The notes under the pieces are model-generated. The model was not told the DNA's origin. It made no database searches and worked only from the letters and a program-made list of their open reading frames with translations. Position numbers and translations under genes: made by a program. A stretch of DNA of 64,000 bases, from the NCBI GenBank assembly GCA_022495995.1, contig JAFEMH010000336.1:1-64000 (forward strand), written 5' to 3'. This document shows positions 44,241 through 56,368 of the stretch, piece after piece. The DNA comes from Adenophora triphylla var. japonica. Its lineage: Eukaryota > Streptophyta > Magnoliopsida > Asterales > Campanulaceae. How positions within the stretch are numbered: the first letter of the stretch is position 1; the number at the start of each line of letters is the position of its first letter.

Positions 44241-45984
44241 TATCATAGGAAGAAGCGAGCCTGCTATTTGTTCTGAAGCTAATGCTGCAAGCGAGGCGAG
44301 CCTCATATTCGTTCTGAAGCTAATGATGCTGCAGTTGATACTAGCAGCTCTAATCGGGATTATGCTCTATTAACAGAATAATATGCACGATAGTAAGATG
44401 CGTGGATTATTGATTCTGTAACTTCTTATCATATTAGTACGAGTAGAGAGTGGTTTACAACCTTTGAGCAAGTAGATGGGGGTAATATTCATATGGAAAA
44501 CATTGTTACTTGCAGGGTGTTTAGCATTGGCTCTATCAAGCTGCGAACTTATAATGATAAGTTCTGCACTTTGAACGATGTGAGACACGTTCCACACATG
44601 ACGAACAATCTGATTTCTCTTAGTCAGCTAAACAGCAAAGGGTACATTTTCAAAGGTAAAGGTGGAGAAGTTTGTGTCTGCAAATGTTCTTAATTGATTC
44701 TGAGAGGTCTTAAGCTGGGCTCCTTGTATTTCCTCCAAGGTAGAACGCTTTCTGGGTCATTATTGGTTGCATCATCTGAAGTGGTGAAGGAGGATATGAC
44801 AAAGTTATGGCATATTAGGCTTGGGCACATGAGCATTAGTGGGATGCAGGTATTGGCGAATCATGATCTTTTTTGTTGCCATAAGGTCAAGGACCTTAAG
44901 TTTTGTGAGCATTGTGTAATTGGAAATATGCAGCGAAGCAAGTTTCCAAAGAAAGTTCATAGAACAAAGGGTAGTCTGGATTACATTCACTCAGATTGTT
45001 GGGGACCTTCACGTCAGGAATCATTGAGGGGTCACATGTATTTCTTGTCTATGATAGATGATTACTCGAGGAAGAATTGGTTATTATTATAAAGCACAAG
45101 AGTGAGGCTTTCACAAATTTCAGACAATTTCAGACAATAGTGGAAAATCAGTCAGGGAAGAAGATCAAGAGACTACGTACAGATAATGGGTTGGAGTTCT
45201 GAAGTGCTGAGTTCGATGAGTTCTGCAAGGAAGTGGGAATTTCTATACATCTCACTATTATAGGAACACAACAGCAGAATGGTATCGCAGAACGCATGAA
45301 TCAACGTTGTTAGCTAGAGCTAGGTGCATGCTCTACAATGAAAGGTAAGCGGTTCTAGGCAGAAGCGGTTTGTACATATGTTACTTGATAAATCGCGGAC
45401 CTCACACAGGTATTGATCTCAAAGTTCTTAATGAGGTATGATCAGGTAAAGATGTTGATTATTCTAATTTAAAGGCTTTAGTTGTAATGCTTATTATCAT
45501 GTAGATAATGGGATGTTAGAACCGAGGGATAGAAAAGGAGTTTTCATGGGTTATGAAGGCGGTGTCTAGGGATACCGAATTTGGTCTCAACCAGAGGATA
45601 GGGTTATCATAAGCAGGAATGTTGTCTTTGATGAAAATTATTTGTTTAATTCTATTATGAGATATGTGGTTGTATTAGGTGTTAGTAGTGTTGAAAATAG
45701 GTGGATCTACAAGATATTATAGAGTTAATCAGTCCACAATCAAATATTAATTAGGCTCTACCTTTAGAGACAGAAACACCAGGCAGTTCATCACCTACTT
45801 CCGAAGAATATAGGTTAGCTCAAGAGAGGTCTAGACAAGTTATTTTTGGGAAGCCTCCGATGAGTTATGGTTTTGAATACATGGTGCCTTATGCACTTCA
45901 AGTTTCTTTGGAAGTGGAGCCCGATCCTACGAAGTCAACCACTTTCAAGGAAGCAGTTACATGTTCAAGTTTCTTTGGAAGTGG
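44241..45984 (+). pseudogene. Copia 1, unit A: protease, integrase and start of RT
   Basis: After gag the frame gives the protease C-terminal part (LNDVRHVPHMTNNLISLSQL, about 44570-44640), the pre-integrase and zinc region (LWHIRLGHMSISGMQVL, KFCEHCVIGNMQRSKF, about 44805-44945), and the integrase core (SDCWGPSRQESLRGHMYFLS, then RTDNG at about 45180). It decays through stops (44691, 45090, 45201) to GVFMGYEGG (about 45540) and FGKPPMSYGFEYM (about 45850). Near 45895 and 45963 a phrase (caagtttctttggaagtgga) is duplicated. Confidence 0.85.
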
Positions 45985-46111
45985 AGCCCAGGATGTCTCG
46001 TTGACTTGGGAATGGGGAGTTAAATGGGTTCCGGTTAACCTGGGAAGGGCCAGTTAACGGATTTCGGTTAACTCTTAACGGATTTTGGCGATCCAGATTT
46101 GGGTACTTACA
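45985..46111 (-). mobile_element. Fragment with solo-LTR-like start
   Basis: On - it begins TGTAAGTACCCAAATCTGG, near-identical to the first bases of the solo LTR at 21834. Similarity fades after about 25 bases. It contains a repeated gttaacggattt-type phrase. It lies between unit A (+) and unit B (-). Confidence 0.4.
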
Positions 46112-46800
46112 TATAAGAACAATTTCCATTGGCTTCTATCCCTGTAGATCTCCATACCCAAAATTTTCTTTGCTGTACCCAAATCCTTCATCTCGAACTC
46201 AGCCGATAGTAAGCCCTTTAACTTCTGAATTTCAGACTTTTTGACAACAGCCATCAACATATCGTCAACATAAATAACCAAATAGATGGTCAAACCATCC
46301 ATCAACCTATTGTGATACACATAACAGTCATACAGGCTCCTCGTGTAACCAATCTCTGTCATATAGTTGTCAAACCATTTATACCACTACCTAGGCGACT
46401 GCTTCCGTCTATACAAGGACTTCTTCAACTTACACACGTAGTCTTCTTTCCCCCGAACCTGAAACCCATCTGGTTGTGTCATATAAATCTACTCAAACTC
46501 TCCATGTAGGAAAGCTATTTTCACATCTAGCTGCTCGAGCTCCAAGTCCCGATTTGTCACCATAGCCAATAGCACTATGATAGAAGTGTGTCTAACCACC
46601 GGTGAGAAAATCTTATTATAGTTTACGCCATCTCTTTGCGTGAAATCCCTAGCAAACATACGAGTTTTATACTTGACCCCCTCTGATGGTGACATACCTT
46701 CCTTATTCTTGAAGACCCACTTGAAAGTAACAATCTTTCTGCCTTCTGGCCTTTTGGTTAACTTCCATGTCTGATTCTTGTGAAGTGACTAAATCTCATC
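46112..46800 (-). pseudogene. Copia 1, unit B: RT fragment (on -)
   Basis: On - : MSPSEGVKYKTRMFARDFTQ, LEQLDVKIAFLHGEFE (about 46500), catalytic YLVIYVDDMLMAVV (about 46270), GMEIYRDRSQWKLFLY (about 46120). Stops and one frame change. It is a second copy of the unit A RT region and ends where the LTR-like fragment begins. Confidence 0.88.
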
Positions 46801-48350
46801 TCCTCTTGGTCAAGTATAAAGCTTTATTCTCTCTAAATGAAGTAAGGTACGCCCATTAGGGATCAACTAGATAGATTTAAATCTTTATTACTTGAATTGC
46901 ATAATATAGATGCTAAAGTTGCTGATGAGGATGATGCATTAATGCTTCTTATTTCATTGCATTTATCATATGAGCAATATGTTGACTTTAGTATCAATGG
47001 TAAGGAGACGATCACCCTAGATGAGGTGAAATCCTCGCTCAACACTAGGGAGTTACATCGAAAGGCAAGAGGTAATAGTAATAATACATAACCAGTCAGT
47101 AGGTTTGGTTGTGGAAGGCAGCAAGGGTTATAGCAATAAGAAGAATAAGTCTTCTAACAAGAAGAGCCCGAAACCTGAGTACATTTGTAATTACATCAAG
47201 GGAAAGGGACATTGGAAGACAGATTGTACTAGGAATAAGCGAGGCGATCCTCCTATTCGTTATGAAACTAATGCCACTGCAGTTGATACTAGCAGCTCTG
47301 ATGGAGATTATGCTCTAGTAACAGAAGAGTATGAACGATAGTCAGATGTGTGGATTTTTGATTCTGGAGCTTCTTATCATATTAGTCTGAGGAGAGAGTA
47401 GTTTACAACCTATGAGCAAGTAGATGGGGGTAATATTCATATGACCAACATTATTACTTGGAGGGTGGTTAGTATTGGCTTTATCAAGCTACATACTCAT
47501 GATGGTAAGTTTTGCACTTTGAACGATGTGAAACACGTTCCACACATGACAAAGAATCTAATTTCACTTAGTCATCTAAATAGCAAAGGGTATAGTTTCA
47601 AAGGTAAAGGTGTAGCAGTTTATGTCTGCAAAGGTTTTGAAGTGATCTAGGAGGCCTTAAGCGGGGCTTCTTGCATTTCCTGCAAGGTAGAACGCTTTAT
47701 GTTTCAGTATTGGTTGTATCATCTGAAGTGGTAAAGAAGGAAATGACAAAGTTGTGGCATATTAAACTTGGGCACATGAGCATTAGTGGGATGCAGATAT
47801 TGGCGAATCATGATCTTCTTTGTGGCCATAAGGTCAAGGACCTTAAGTTTTGTGAGATTTGTGTACTTGGAAAGATGCAGCAAAGCAAGTTTCTAAAGAA
47901 GGTTCATACAACGAAGGGTAGTCTGGATTACATTCACTCAGATTGTTGGGGACCTTCACGTCAGGAATCATTGAGGGGCTACATATATTTCTTGTCTAGG
48001 ATAGATGATTACTCGAGGAAGAAGTGGTTATTATTATGAAGAACAAGAGTGAGGCTCTCACAAATTTCAGACATTATTGGAAAATCAGTTAGGGAAGAAG
48101 ATCAAGAGACTACAGTCAGATAATGGGTTGGAGTTCTACAGTTCTGAGTTCGATGAGTTCTGAAATGAAGTGGGGATTTCTAAACATCTCACTATCATAA
48201 AAATACCACAGCAGAATGGTGTTGCAGAGCGCATGAATCAGACGTTGTTGGCTAGAGCTAGGTGCATTATGCAAGGTTGTCTAAGCGTTTCTGGGAATAA
48301 GCGGTTAGTACATCATGTTTCTGGAGCTCGGCCCTACGGAGCCAACCACT
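46801..48350 (+). pseudogene. Copia 1, unit B: gag, protease, integrase (on +)
   Basis: On + : gag (LISLHLSYEQYVDFSINGKE, ITLDEVKSSLNTRELHRKAR), then the unexpanded basic linker SNKKNKSSNKKSPKPE and knuckle YICNYIKGKGHWKTDC (about 47180-47225); protease VWIFDSGASYHISL (about 47350, active D-S-G intact); pre-integrase/zinc LWHIKLGHMSISGMQIL and KFCEICVLGKMQQSKF; integrase SDCWGPSRQESLRGYIYFLS, then a broken core and QQNGVAERMNQTLLARARC (about 48215). It is the second copy of unit A's + half and has shorter deletions. Stops at 47089, 47341, 47398, 47648 and 48037. Confidence 0.87.
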
Positions 48351-48765
48351 TTTAAGGAAGTAGTTACATGTTCAGAGTCTAACCAGTGGTATACAGCTAT
48401 TGGAGACGAGATGGAGTAGTTCACAAGAATCAGACATGAGAGTTAACCAAGAGGCCCGGAGGTCAAAAGATTGTCACTTGCAAGTGGGTTTTCAAGAAAA
48501 AGGAAGTTATATCGCCATCAGAGGGGGTCAATTATAAAACTCGTGTGGTTGCTAGAGGTTTCATGCAGAGAATGGGTATTGACTATAATGAGATTTTCTC
48601 AAATGTGGTTAGACACATTTCGATCAGAGTGTTATTAGTAATGGTAACACTTCAGGACTTGGGGCTCGAGAGGCTAGATGTGAAAATAGCTTTTCTATAT
48701 GCAGAGTTGGAGGAGGAGATTTATATGACACAACTAGATAGGTTTCAGGTTTCTGGGAAAGAAGA
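48351..48765 (+). pseudogene. Copia 1, unit B: RT N-terminal part
   Basis: After a deletion following the integrase, the RT starts (AVTCSES-type segment) with stops, then MVARGFMQRMGIDYNEIFSN, LERLDVKIAFLYAELEEEIY. It is cut at 48765 by the 5' LTR of copia 2 (TGTTGGG), leaving GAAGA (48761-48765) as the probable left copy of a 5-bp duplication. Confidence 0.8.
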
Positions 48766-50248
48766 TGTTGGGTATGCATGTTTTAACCCTCCTATATTTA
48801 TATTAGATTTGATTGATACCATAACCTCCTGTCTATTTTAAGGACTTTAGGACCCTATGTAATGAAACTTAGACTTCAATTTTTTAGTTAAGTCCATTTT
48901 ATCGATTAGGCTTGAAGACCGGCACGTACTCATTGGAATTGAGAGTTGCAGCTCGTAAGTTTCAAACCGCTTCTTTGGAACCGCCCTAGCAAAACCGCCC
49001 TTAGCATTTGCTTGGTGAAATCCTTTGTTTGAAACTACTCTTGAACTACTCAAGTGCAACCGCTCTATGATGAACCGCACCTTGCAGCTCATTATCAACC
49101 GCACTTTGCAACCTCACTGGAGTTACCAACCGCACTTGTCAAACCGCCTGTACTCCAGAACCGCCCCCCAATGATTGAGACTTGAAGTGAACCGCTCTTT
49201 GACTTTGTGATCCACATCAGCAATATCCAATGTCAACCACCTTATCTTGTCACGTGATTCAAAGTCGAGAAGATCCGCAAGGATCTTGAAAAGGTGACAG
49301 TGTCCAAACCTCATTGCTTGCAATGGAGCATTATCGCCTTTATCTCGCAACTACCGTACCAAAGGACAAAAGTGGTTGATGTGGACCAATAAGAAAGCAT
49401 CAAGTACTGTCCTTCAACAAAAGTGTCCAACGGCTACATTTTGGATGCTTGGGTATAAATACCCCTAATCTTCACCATTGAAGATTGCTTGAAAAATTAG
49501 AGAAATTGCCGTGTTCATGAGAAGTTGAAGCTCGCCCGTAAATTCTTAGTCCTTTGAATCTTCATCTTCAAACTTCAAGAAATATTCCCAAGCCCGTAAA
49601 TCAAGCCTTAACACTTTCAAGAATCATTGTGCTCTACATCTCACATTTAAAGAGCCTTGATCTTGTTCTCACACACACACCTCATTTGTTCTAATCACAT
49701 AGATTAAACACTTGAGATACACCGGTTATAGTTTTGGATTTGTTCTTCATAGTAAAGATTTTATTGTACTTTGTAATCTCTCAAATACTTAATATAAAAT
49801 CTCTCTTAGAAATCCAAGACTAACCATCTTGGCAGTGGACGTAGATCGTTTATCGATTGAACCACTCCAAATAGCGTGTTCTTACTTTCGCAATTATATT
49901 TCTTGTGCTTACTAATTATTTATCTTTGTCTCGTTTGATCTTTATTTAGATATCCATTATTGTGAAATAGTGTTTGGAGTTAACATTGTCAAAACCTCAC
50001 TTGTTTGTAAACCGCACGTACCAACTACTTTGTTAAAACCGCTTTACAAACCTCCTCTATCAAAACCACTTTGTAACTCTAAATATTCCGCCGTGCATTT
50101 TACACTTTCACTTGCAGCCTATTATCAATCGCAAGAGGATCTTGTAAGCAAGAGGTTTAGTTTTTAAAAGAGGGCGAAAAATTTTAAACAGCCTATTCAC
50201 CCCCCTCTAGCCGTATTTTCACCCTTGTTGCCACCTTTGGGACCAACA
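48766..50248 (+). mobile_element. 5' LTR of copia 2 (1,483 bp)
   Basis: It starts TGTTGGGTATGC and ends GGGACCAACA, giving the inverted TGTTGG/CCAACA ends of copia LTRs, right before a primer-binding site. TATA box TATAAATA lies at 49454-49461. The middle is rich in AACCGC/CGGTT phrases (48960-49200, 50005-50075). No 3' LTR is within the window. Confidence 0.82.
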
Positions 50249-50250
50249 AG

Positions 50251-50262
50251 TGGTATCGTAGC
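50251..50262 (+). promoter_or_regulatory. Primer-binding site of copia 2
   Basis: TGGTATCGTAGC, two bases after the LTR end; an initiator tRNA-Met-type site (usual form TGGTATCAGAGC) with two differences. Confidence 0.72.
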
Positions 50263-50318
50263 TAACACATTTTAAAACCACTGCTTTTCAAGCTTAACGG
50301 CTTGTGTGCCGATTCGAT

Positions 50319-52560
50319 ATGGCAACCTCAAAGACAATGACTACCGTTAACTATTCACACATTCCAATGTTGGACGAAGACCACTTTGACATCCGGAAGT
50401 GCCGAATGCTTATTCATTTGGAAACCATAGATGAAATCTTTGGTGGAGTGCGTGATCAATGGCCCTCTAATTCCAATGAAGGCTAACACCGATGCAACCA
50501 CCAATGCCGAAACTCCAGAGGCCAAAAAGCCAAAAGATGAGTGGTCGGATGAAGAGAAGAGAATAGTTGCCTTGGGACAAAGCAAGGCGAGGTTCATCAT
50601 TTCTGGAACCCTTCCCGTATCAACTCTACAGAAAGTGATGTACCTCAAAACCGCAAAGCAGATGTGGGATGCCATAGAGAGCTACCTCGAAGGTGACGAA
50701 GAGTGCAAGGAAAACAAATTATACACTGTTGAAAGATCCTACAACAACTTCAATGTAAAATCCAACGAAACCTTGCGTCAAACCTACGATCGCTATGTTG
50801 AGGTAGTTAATGCTTGTAGATCTCTTGGTAAAACTTTAACCGATAAGGAAATCAATATGACTTTCCTATCTGCTTTAGGTTCTAGATGGGTAAATAAGGC
50901 TACCTCTCTAGAAGACTCCAAAGTATTGGGTACTTGGTCATTAAGTAACTTGTATGCCAATCTTAGAGTCTATGAACTTAAATTAAATCATATTGAAGAG
51001 ATAGAAGGGAAAACCAAATCGCTTTCTATGTCTGTAGTGGAACATGAAGAGAAACCATCCACATCCAATCAAACCACTGATCCTTCCATATCAACCTCAT
51101 CACTCATCGAGATGGATGATATTAAACTTACTCCTAGCGTTAAGATAGGAAATTGTTCGTATTCACGTCCCATTTTCTCATCTAAAACTGCTCCACCTTC
51201 AAAAGCTATTCCAAAAAATTTTTTGAAAAAGGTGGTGGAAGAGGTTTCTCCCATGGAACATGAAAAGATGTTCAAGGAAGCTGAAATGGTGATCCATCAA
51301 TTCTCTAATCTTAAGAAAGCCTTAAGCTTAGCTCATGATGAACTTAATCTGTACAAGACGGAGAAAACTGTGATGAGGTCTGAAATTTCTAATCTTAAGG
51401 ACCAAATCAAACAGATGACTCCTCTTGCTGATCAAAACCGCATCCTTGAAACTAAGGTTGCTGCACTTCAACTCAGGAATGATGACTTGGTAACCCAAAT
51501 CGACGATCGCCAAAAGATTATTGATTCGTGGCTCAAGTCTCAATCCACCAAGGATAAAATCTTGGACTTCCAAGTTCCTCCTGGAACTAAGGATGGTCTA
51601 GGGTTTGGATCTGAGGAAGAGGAGAAGTGTGCATCCTCTAGTGAAAAGGATGAGGAATTTCCAGAACTAACTAAAGAAATTCCCAAGGAGAAGCATGCTA
51701 AGGGAAAAGGTAAAGCAAGACAAGTAAATTATGTCTACCCTAAAGGAAAACAATATGGGAAGAATTCTGTGTTAAAACCTAAGAATTCTGTGGAAGCACC
51801 TGAAGAGGAAATGGCTTATGGAATTGGTAGAATCCCTGCTCCAACCTCTTACGGTGGAAAAGGCGGTTTCGCTAACTCCGTGTCTGACCGCGCTTCTTCT
51901 TCGACCGCTCCTCCTGCCTTCAAAAGCAAGAATAGCGTTCCCAGGAAATACGTGGTCAAAGCAAAGCCTGTTCCCTTTGTATCAGCTGGAATGTTAGCTG
52001 GAACCGCACCTCCCAAACCGCTTCCTTGTCCCAAACCGCATGAAACTCCTAAGAAGAGTAAGGAGTTAGTAAAACCTCATGATGCTTGTAGTTTTTATAA
52101 ATGTTACGTGTGTGATGGTTTAGGTCACAAGGCCGCAGAATGCCTTTTGCGGTTCACACCCAATGCCAGGAAGAGCAAACCTCCTTCTCGTCAAGGTGTG
52201 TGGGTCGTAAGGGTTGCTAACTTCAGGACCCAAGGAATAAAGGGGGACCTCGTTCTTAATGTTTACATTTCAGGTCCTCTCGCTTCATGGCCGGTCACTC
52301 CAAGAATAATGAATGGTATCTTGACGGTGGGTCGCTCAAGACATATGACCGGAGATAGATCATTACTTGAAGATGTCGTTGAAGCAAGTGGTCCATCCGT
52401 AACCTTTGGTGACAACAACAAAGGCAAGACCATTGGATATGGTGTTATAAGGAGAGGAAACCTAACTATTGAGAAGGTTTCTCTTGTCGATGGACTCAAG
52501 CACAACCTCCTTTCAATTTCTCAATTTTGCGACAAAGGAATGCTTTGCAACTTCACGTAA
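50319..52560 (+). pseudogene. Copia 2, unit A: gag and protease region (SIRE-like)
   Basis: ATG at 50319 (MATSKTMTTVNYSH) opens gag. A frame change near 50450 leads into a 709-codon open frame: gag core (VERSYNNFNVKSNETLRQTY, MTFLSALGSRWVNKATSLED), a coiled coil (MFKEAEMVIHQFSNLKKALS, MRSEISNLKDQIKQMTPLAD), a zinc knuckle CYVCDGLGHKAAEC (about 52100), and protease region SRHMTGD (about 52335-52355) with EKVSLVDGLKHNLLSISQF. The first CCHC knuckle of SIRE-type gag, which unit B has at 56369, is missing here. The usual protease active site (YLDGG...) is shifted by one base near 52330. Confidence 0.87.
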
Positions 52561-54579
52561 TCAAATTGCTTTATCAAAGATAGCATTTCCGGCGTCACCC
52601 TACTCACAGGGATTCGTAAGATTAATATTTACATTATTGATCTAAATTTCGCATGTATTATTACTAATCTCTCGTTTTGTAGCTAAGAATGTGAGCGAAA
52701 ATAGTTGGCTATGGCACAAGAGGTTGAGCCACTTGAACTTCAAGTATCTTGCAAAGATTGGTAGGGAAAACCTCGTTCGTGGTTTACCCAAAGTGGCCGA
52801 CCACCATCCAGAGAAATGCAAGGCATGCCACAGTAAGCGCCCGCGTCGTCTTTCACCAGCAAGACCGCCCATCAACTTCAAGATGCTTACAACCGCTTCA
52901 CATAGATTTGTTTGGACCCGTAACCACTTGCCAAAGATTGGAGGAAATAGATATACCTTAGTGGTGGTGGATGATTATTCAAGATATACGTGGGTTGAGA
53001 TGATGATTTCCAAAGATGATTGTTATGAGATTCTCACCGCACTCTTTAGACGGCTCCAAACTCAAAAAGAAGATGACATCGTTAGTGTTCGATCGTATAA
53101 TGGAACAGTAATTTAAGAACAACGGTGTTGCTCGGTATTGTGATGACCATGGGATTGATCACAATTTTTCCACATACCGGTGTTCCACAACAAAATGGGG
53201 TTGTGGAAAGGAAGAATAGGACGTTGATTGAGGCCGGAAAGACAATGATATCCGAAGCGAAGCTACCTCGCATTTTTGGGCCGAAGCAATCAATACCGCA
53301 TGCTTCACTCGTAACCGCTCCTCATCAACAAAACCTATAATAAGACTCCCTATGAGCTTTGGCGAGGAAGAACCCCCAACATTGCATTCTTCAAGATCTT
53401 TGGCCGCAAATGCTTTGTCCTCTACAACGGAAGAGAAAATAGAGGTAAATTCGGAGCCAAGGCCGATGAAGGTATTTTTGTTGGGTATGCTAAACATTCT
53501 AAAGCTTTTCGTATTTTCAATAAAACTAGTTTAAAAATAGTAGAGTCCGTCCATGTTACTTTTGATGAGCATTCTCTCCTTGAGCCACATTTGGCTCCAA
53601 ATGTTGCCGATGATTTTGTTGAGCATAATGAACCAGTGAACCTCAACCTCAAAATCCAGCACCCTCAACCGACATTCCCTCAAACCGCACCTTTCAAACC
53701 GCACCCGAAGAACCCTCTGCATGCAACTCCAAGGGAAGAAGAAGTTGAGAATTCCCTATCCAGCCTTATAAAACCTCTTCGTCAACTTACCTTTCATGAC
53801 TTCGCCGAAGGATCTAACGATGTTCCAATTGAAGATCTTCAAAGAAACCTCACCCAACCAGACTTACCCCTGAGGTTCGTGAAGTCGCTAGCCACCCTCA
53901 CAAATGTGATTGGTGATACTGTTTTCCTGTTCAAACTAGGAGATCAAACTATGACGAGCATACTTCACTTTTGTCTCAAGTTGAACCCAAGAAGATTGAT
54001 GAAGCACTCCAAGATTCCAGTTGGGTCGTTGCTATGCAAGAAGAACTCAACCAGTTTGAAAGATGCAAGGTCTGGACTTTGGTGCCTAGACCTCAGAATC
54101 AAGGAGTAATAGGAACTAAGTGGGTATTTAGGAATAAGATGGACGAGAATGGAAGCATCACTAGGAATAAAGCAAGGTTGGTTGCACAAGGATATAGGCA
54201 AGAAGAAGGAATCGATTATGATGAAACATTTGCTCCTGTTGCAAGATTGGAAGCTATCGAATTTTCTTAGCCTACGCCTCTTTCAAGCATTTCAAGTTAT
54301 ATCAAATGGATGTTAAGAGTGCATTCCTCAACGGCGAACCGCAAGAGACCGTATATATTGCTCAACCACCTCGGATTTGAAGACTCCAAATTTCCCAATC
54401 ATGTCTACAAACTCCAGAAAGCTTTGTATGGACTTAAGCAAGCTCCAAGGGCATGGTATGAGACTCTTTCTAAATTTTTACTAGAAAAAGGATTTAAACG
54501 CGGTAAAATTGATACAACTCTTTTTATTGCCAAATATAATGAGCATACTTTACTTGTTCAAATTTATGTTGATGATATT
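52561..54579 (+). pseudogene. Copia 2, unit A: integrase and RT up to YVDD
   Basis: Pre-integrase WLWHKRLSHLNFKYLAKIG (about 52705), broken zinc region KCKACHS, core YTLVVVDDYSRYTWVEMM, then GVPQQNGVVERKNRTLIEAG (about 53180). [22 protein letters not shown] (about 54030), [59 protein letters not shown], ending in VQIYVDDI at 54579. The frame breaks many times. The RT is cut at its catalytic motif by the gypsy 4 LTR. Confidence 0.87.
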
Positions 54580-56146
54580 TGTTCGGTCGAAACCTAACGG
54601 TTTATTTTATATCCGCAAGCGCACGGGCTATTGTAATATAGCGGGTGCAAGTACGAGTCGATCCCACAGAGACAGTGGTTTACTTAAGGGATATTTTTGT
54701 CTTTAGAAAATATAAAAAGGATTGGGGGTAGATAAAATTTGTTTTTAGAATAATAGAGAGAGCATAGACAGAAAATACTTTAATTGAATTCTTATAAAAC
54801 AAAGCATTCTCTGATTGGAAATCATACACATAATCTTATTCATCAAATTGTCATTGTCTTAGAAATAAAAGGTTTTCATAAAAAGCAAGGATGGTATGTT
54901 AGGCCTACGCTATTTCGGGCTAGGACAATAGCGTTTGTATTCTTCACTAATTATGTTCTAACCGTTTGAGAAATCCGTTTATGTTTGACCCCGCCCGTCA
55001 CAAACGGGCATTCCGGCTTATCTCTAGCCGACCATAATTAGTAAGAATCCATTAAGGACGGAAGTTCAACATACTTTCCATTAAAAGAACATCCCTAGGC
55101 CATCAACTACTCTCGTGATCAATGAACCTAGTTTCCTTATATGGTTCCGTCAATTGAGATTCTCCGCTAGGTACTTCTCTCAATTGATCGAATCATACAA
55201 ATTGGATATCGCCAATAAGTAAGGCATTTAGAGAATAATATAAAGAAATTGTTTTAGATGAAGAAAGAAGACAAGACTAATCATTTTTTAGATGATGAAT
55301 AAGCATGTTTTTGAGTTTCCAACCCCAAGAATATGGGGATTACTCACAAGCCATTTATAATATAAAAGCAATTAAAATAAGAGATTGAGTAAGACAGACT
55401 TATGATGGACAAATGCTGGAAATAATGCTTCACTTTTATTGATCTTCTTCCAAAGTAACTTCAAGAACAAAGTAATGACTTGATCTTCAAATCTCCTTGG
55501 AAATTGTTATCACAAGTATTTTGTGTTTTCTATCTATCAAATATCGGCATTTCTCTCTAATGATTCGTGTTTAAGACTGATCTCTAGGGTCCTATTTATA
55601 AAAAGGAGGGAACTCTTCAATCGGGTGCAACCAAAAGGTGCCTTTACGTCGCCAGCCACGTTTTGCACGGCCGTGTCAAGGAAGTTGCACGGCCGTGTGA
55701 CCCTTGGCGCCGCTTTGAATTTAAGTCTTGACACCTTGCACGGCCGCTCCTAAATAAGCCGCACGGCCGCTCCGCCCGATGACACGGGCGCTCCTTCTTC
55801 AAGACACGGCCACTCCATATTTTAGGGCCAAAAATGGCCTCGAAAAATGCCAAGTGCACGGCCGCTCCATCTCTCGCGCACGGCCGCTCCGTCTCGAATT
55901 TTAACTTTGTGTGCTTGATTTGGTTGGTGCTCTCCCATGTCTTTTGCCTTGAAGTGTCCAAGTATCCTTTTGATAAAAATGAACCTAAAACCTGTCTAAA
56001 AAGGCAAGAAATATACCAAAAGCGTAAAATCTAGAAAATAAGGAAAAGAAACTAAAAAGTATAAGAAATGAAATGAAAAATGATGTTTTATGCCATAAAA
56101 AGTATATAAAAATAAGGATAAATGACTATATAATAGTCACTTATCA
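54580..56146 (-). mobile_element. Gypsy 4 LTR, first copy (1,567 bp)
   Basis: On + it starts TGTTCGGTCG and ends GTCACTTATCA; on - it runs TGATAAGTGACT...CGACCGAACA. It resembles Athila-type LTRs (ccgcaagcgcacggg...cgagtcgatcccacagagac). A - strand TATA box lies at 55593-55600. The motif GCACGGCCG recurs many times in 55660-55890. It interrupts copia 2 unit A at the YVDD motif. Confidence 0.88.
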
Positions 56147-56368
56147 AACTCCCCCACACTTAAACCTTTGCTTGTCCCCAAGCAAACTTATAATGAAATA
56201 TGGGGAGGGAGAAAAATTATGATTGATCCCTCAGAAATAAAGTAGCAAGCCCTTGAATGCCTTGTAGATAATGCCTTTTATCTATCCAATCATATTTTGA
56301 ATATCTTTAAAAATTTATTTGGGAAGAAATATTTTAGGGATATTTTAAAGAGATAAAATGCAAGACAA
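56147..56368 (-). mobile_element. Gypsy 4 PPT and start of interior, first copy
   Basis: On - the polypurine tract (AGTGTGGGGGAGTT) abuts the LTR, and a short piece of noncoding interior follows. It breaks off at caagacaa (56368), where copia 2 unit B gag begins; the second copy (61700 on) continues beyond the same point. Confidence 0.85.

Noticed and set aside
43670..44306. Long ORFs with Leu, Phe or Tyr runs on -
   Set aside because: They are translations of the AAG/TAG microsatellite and have no protein-like composition.
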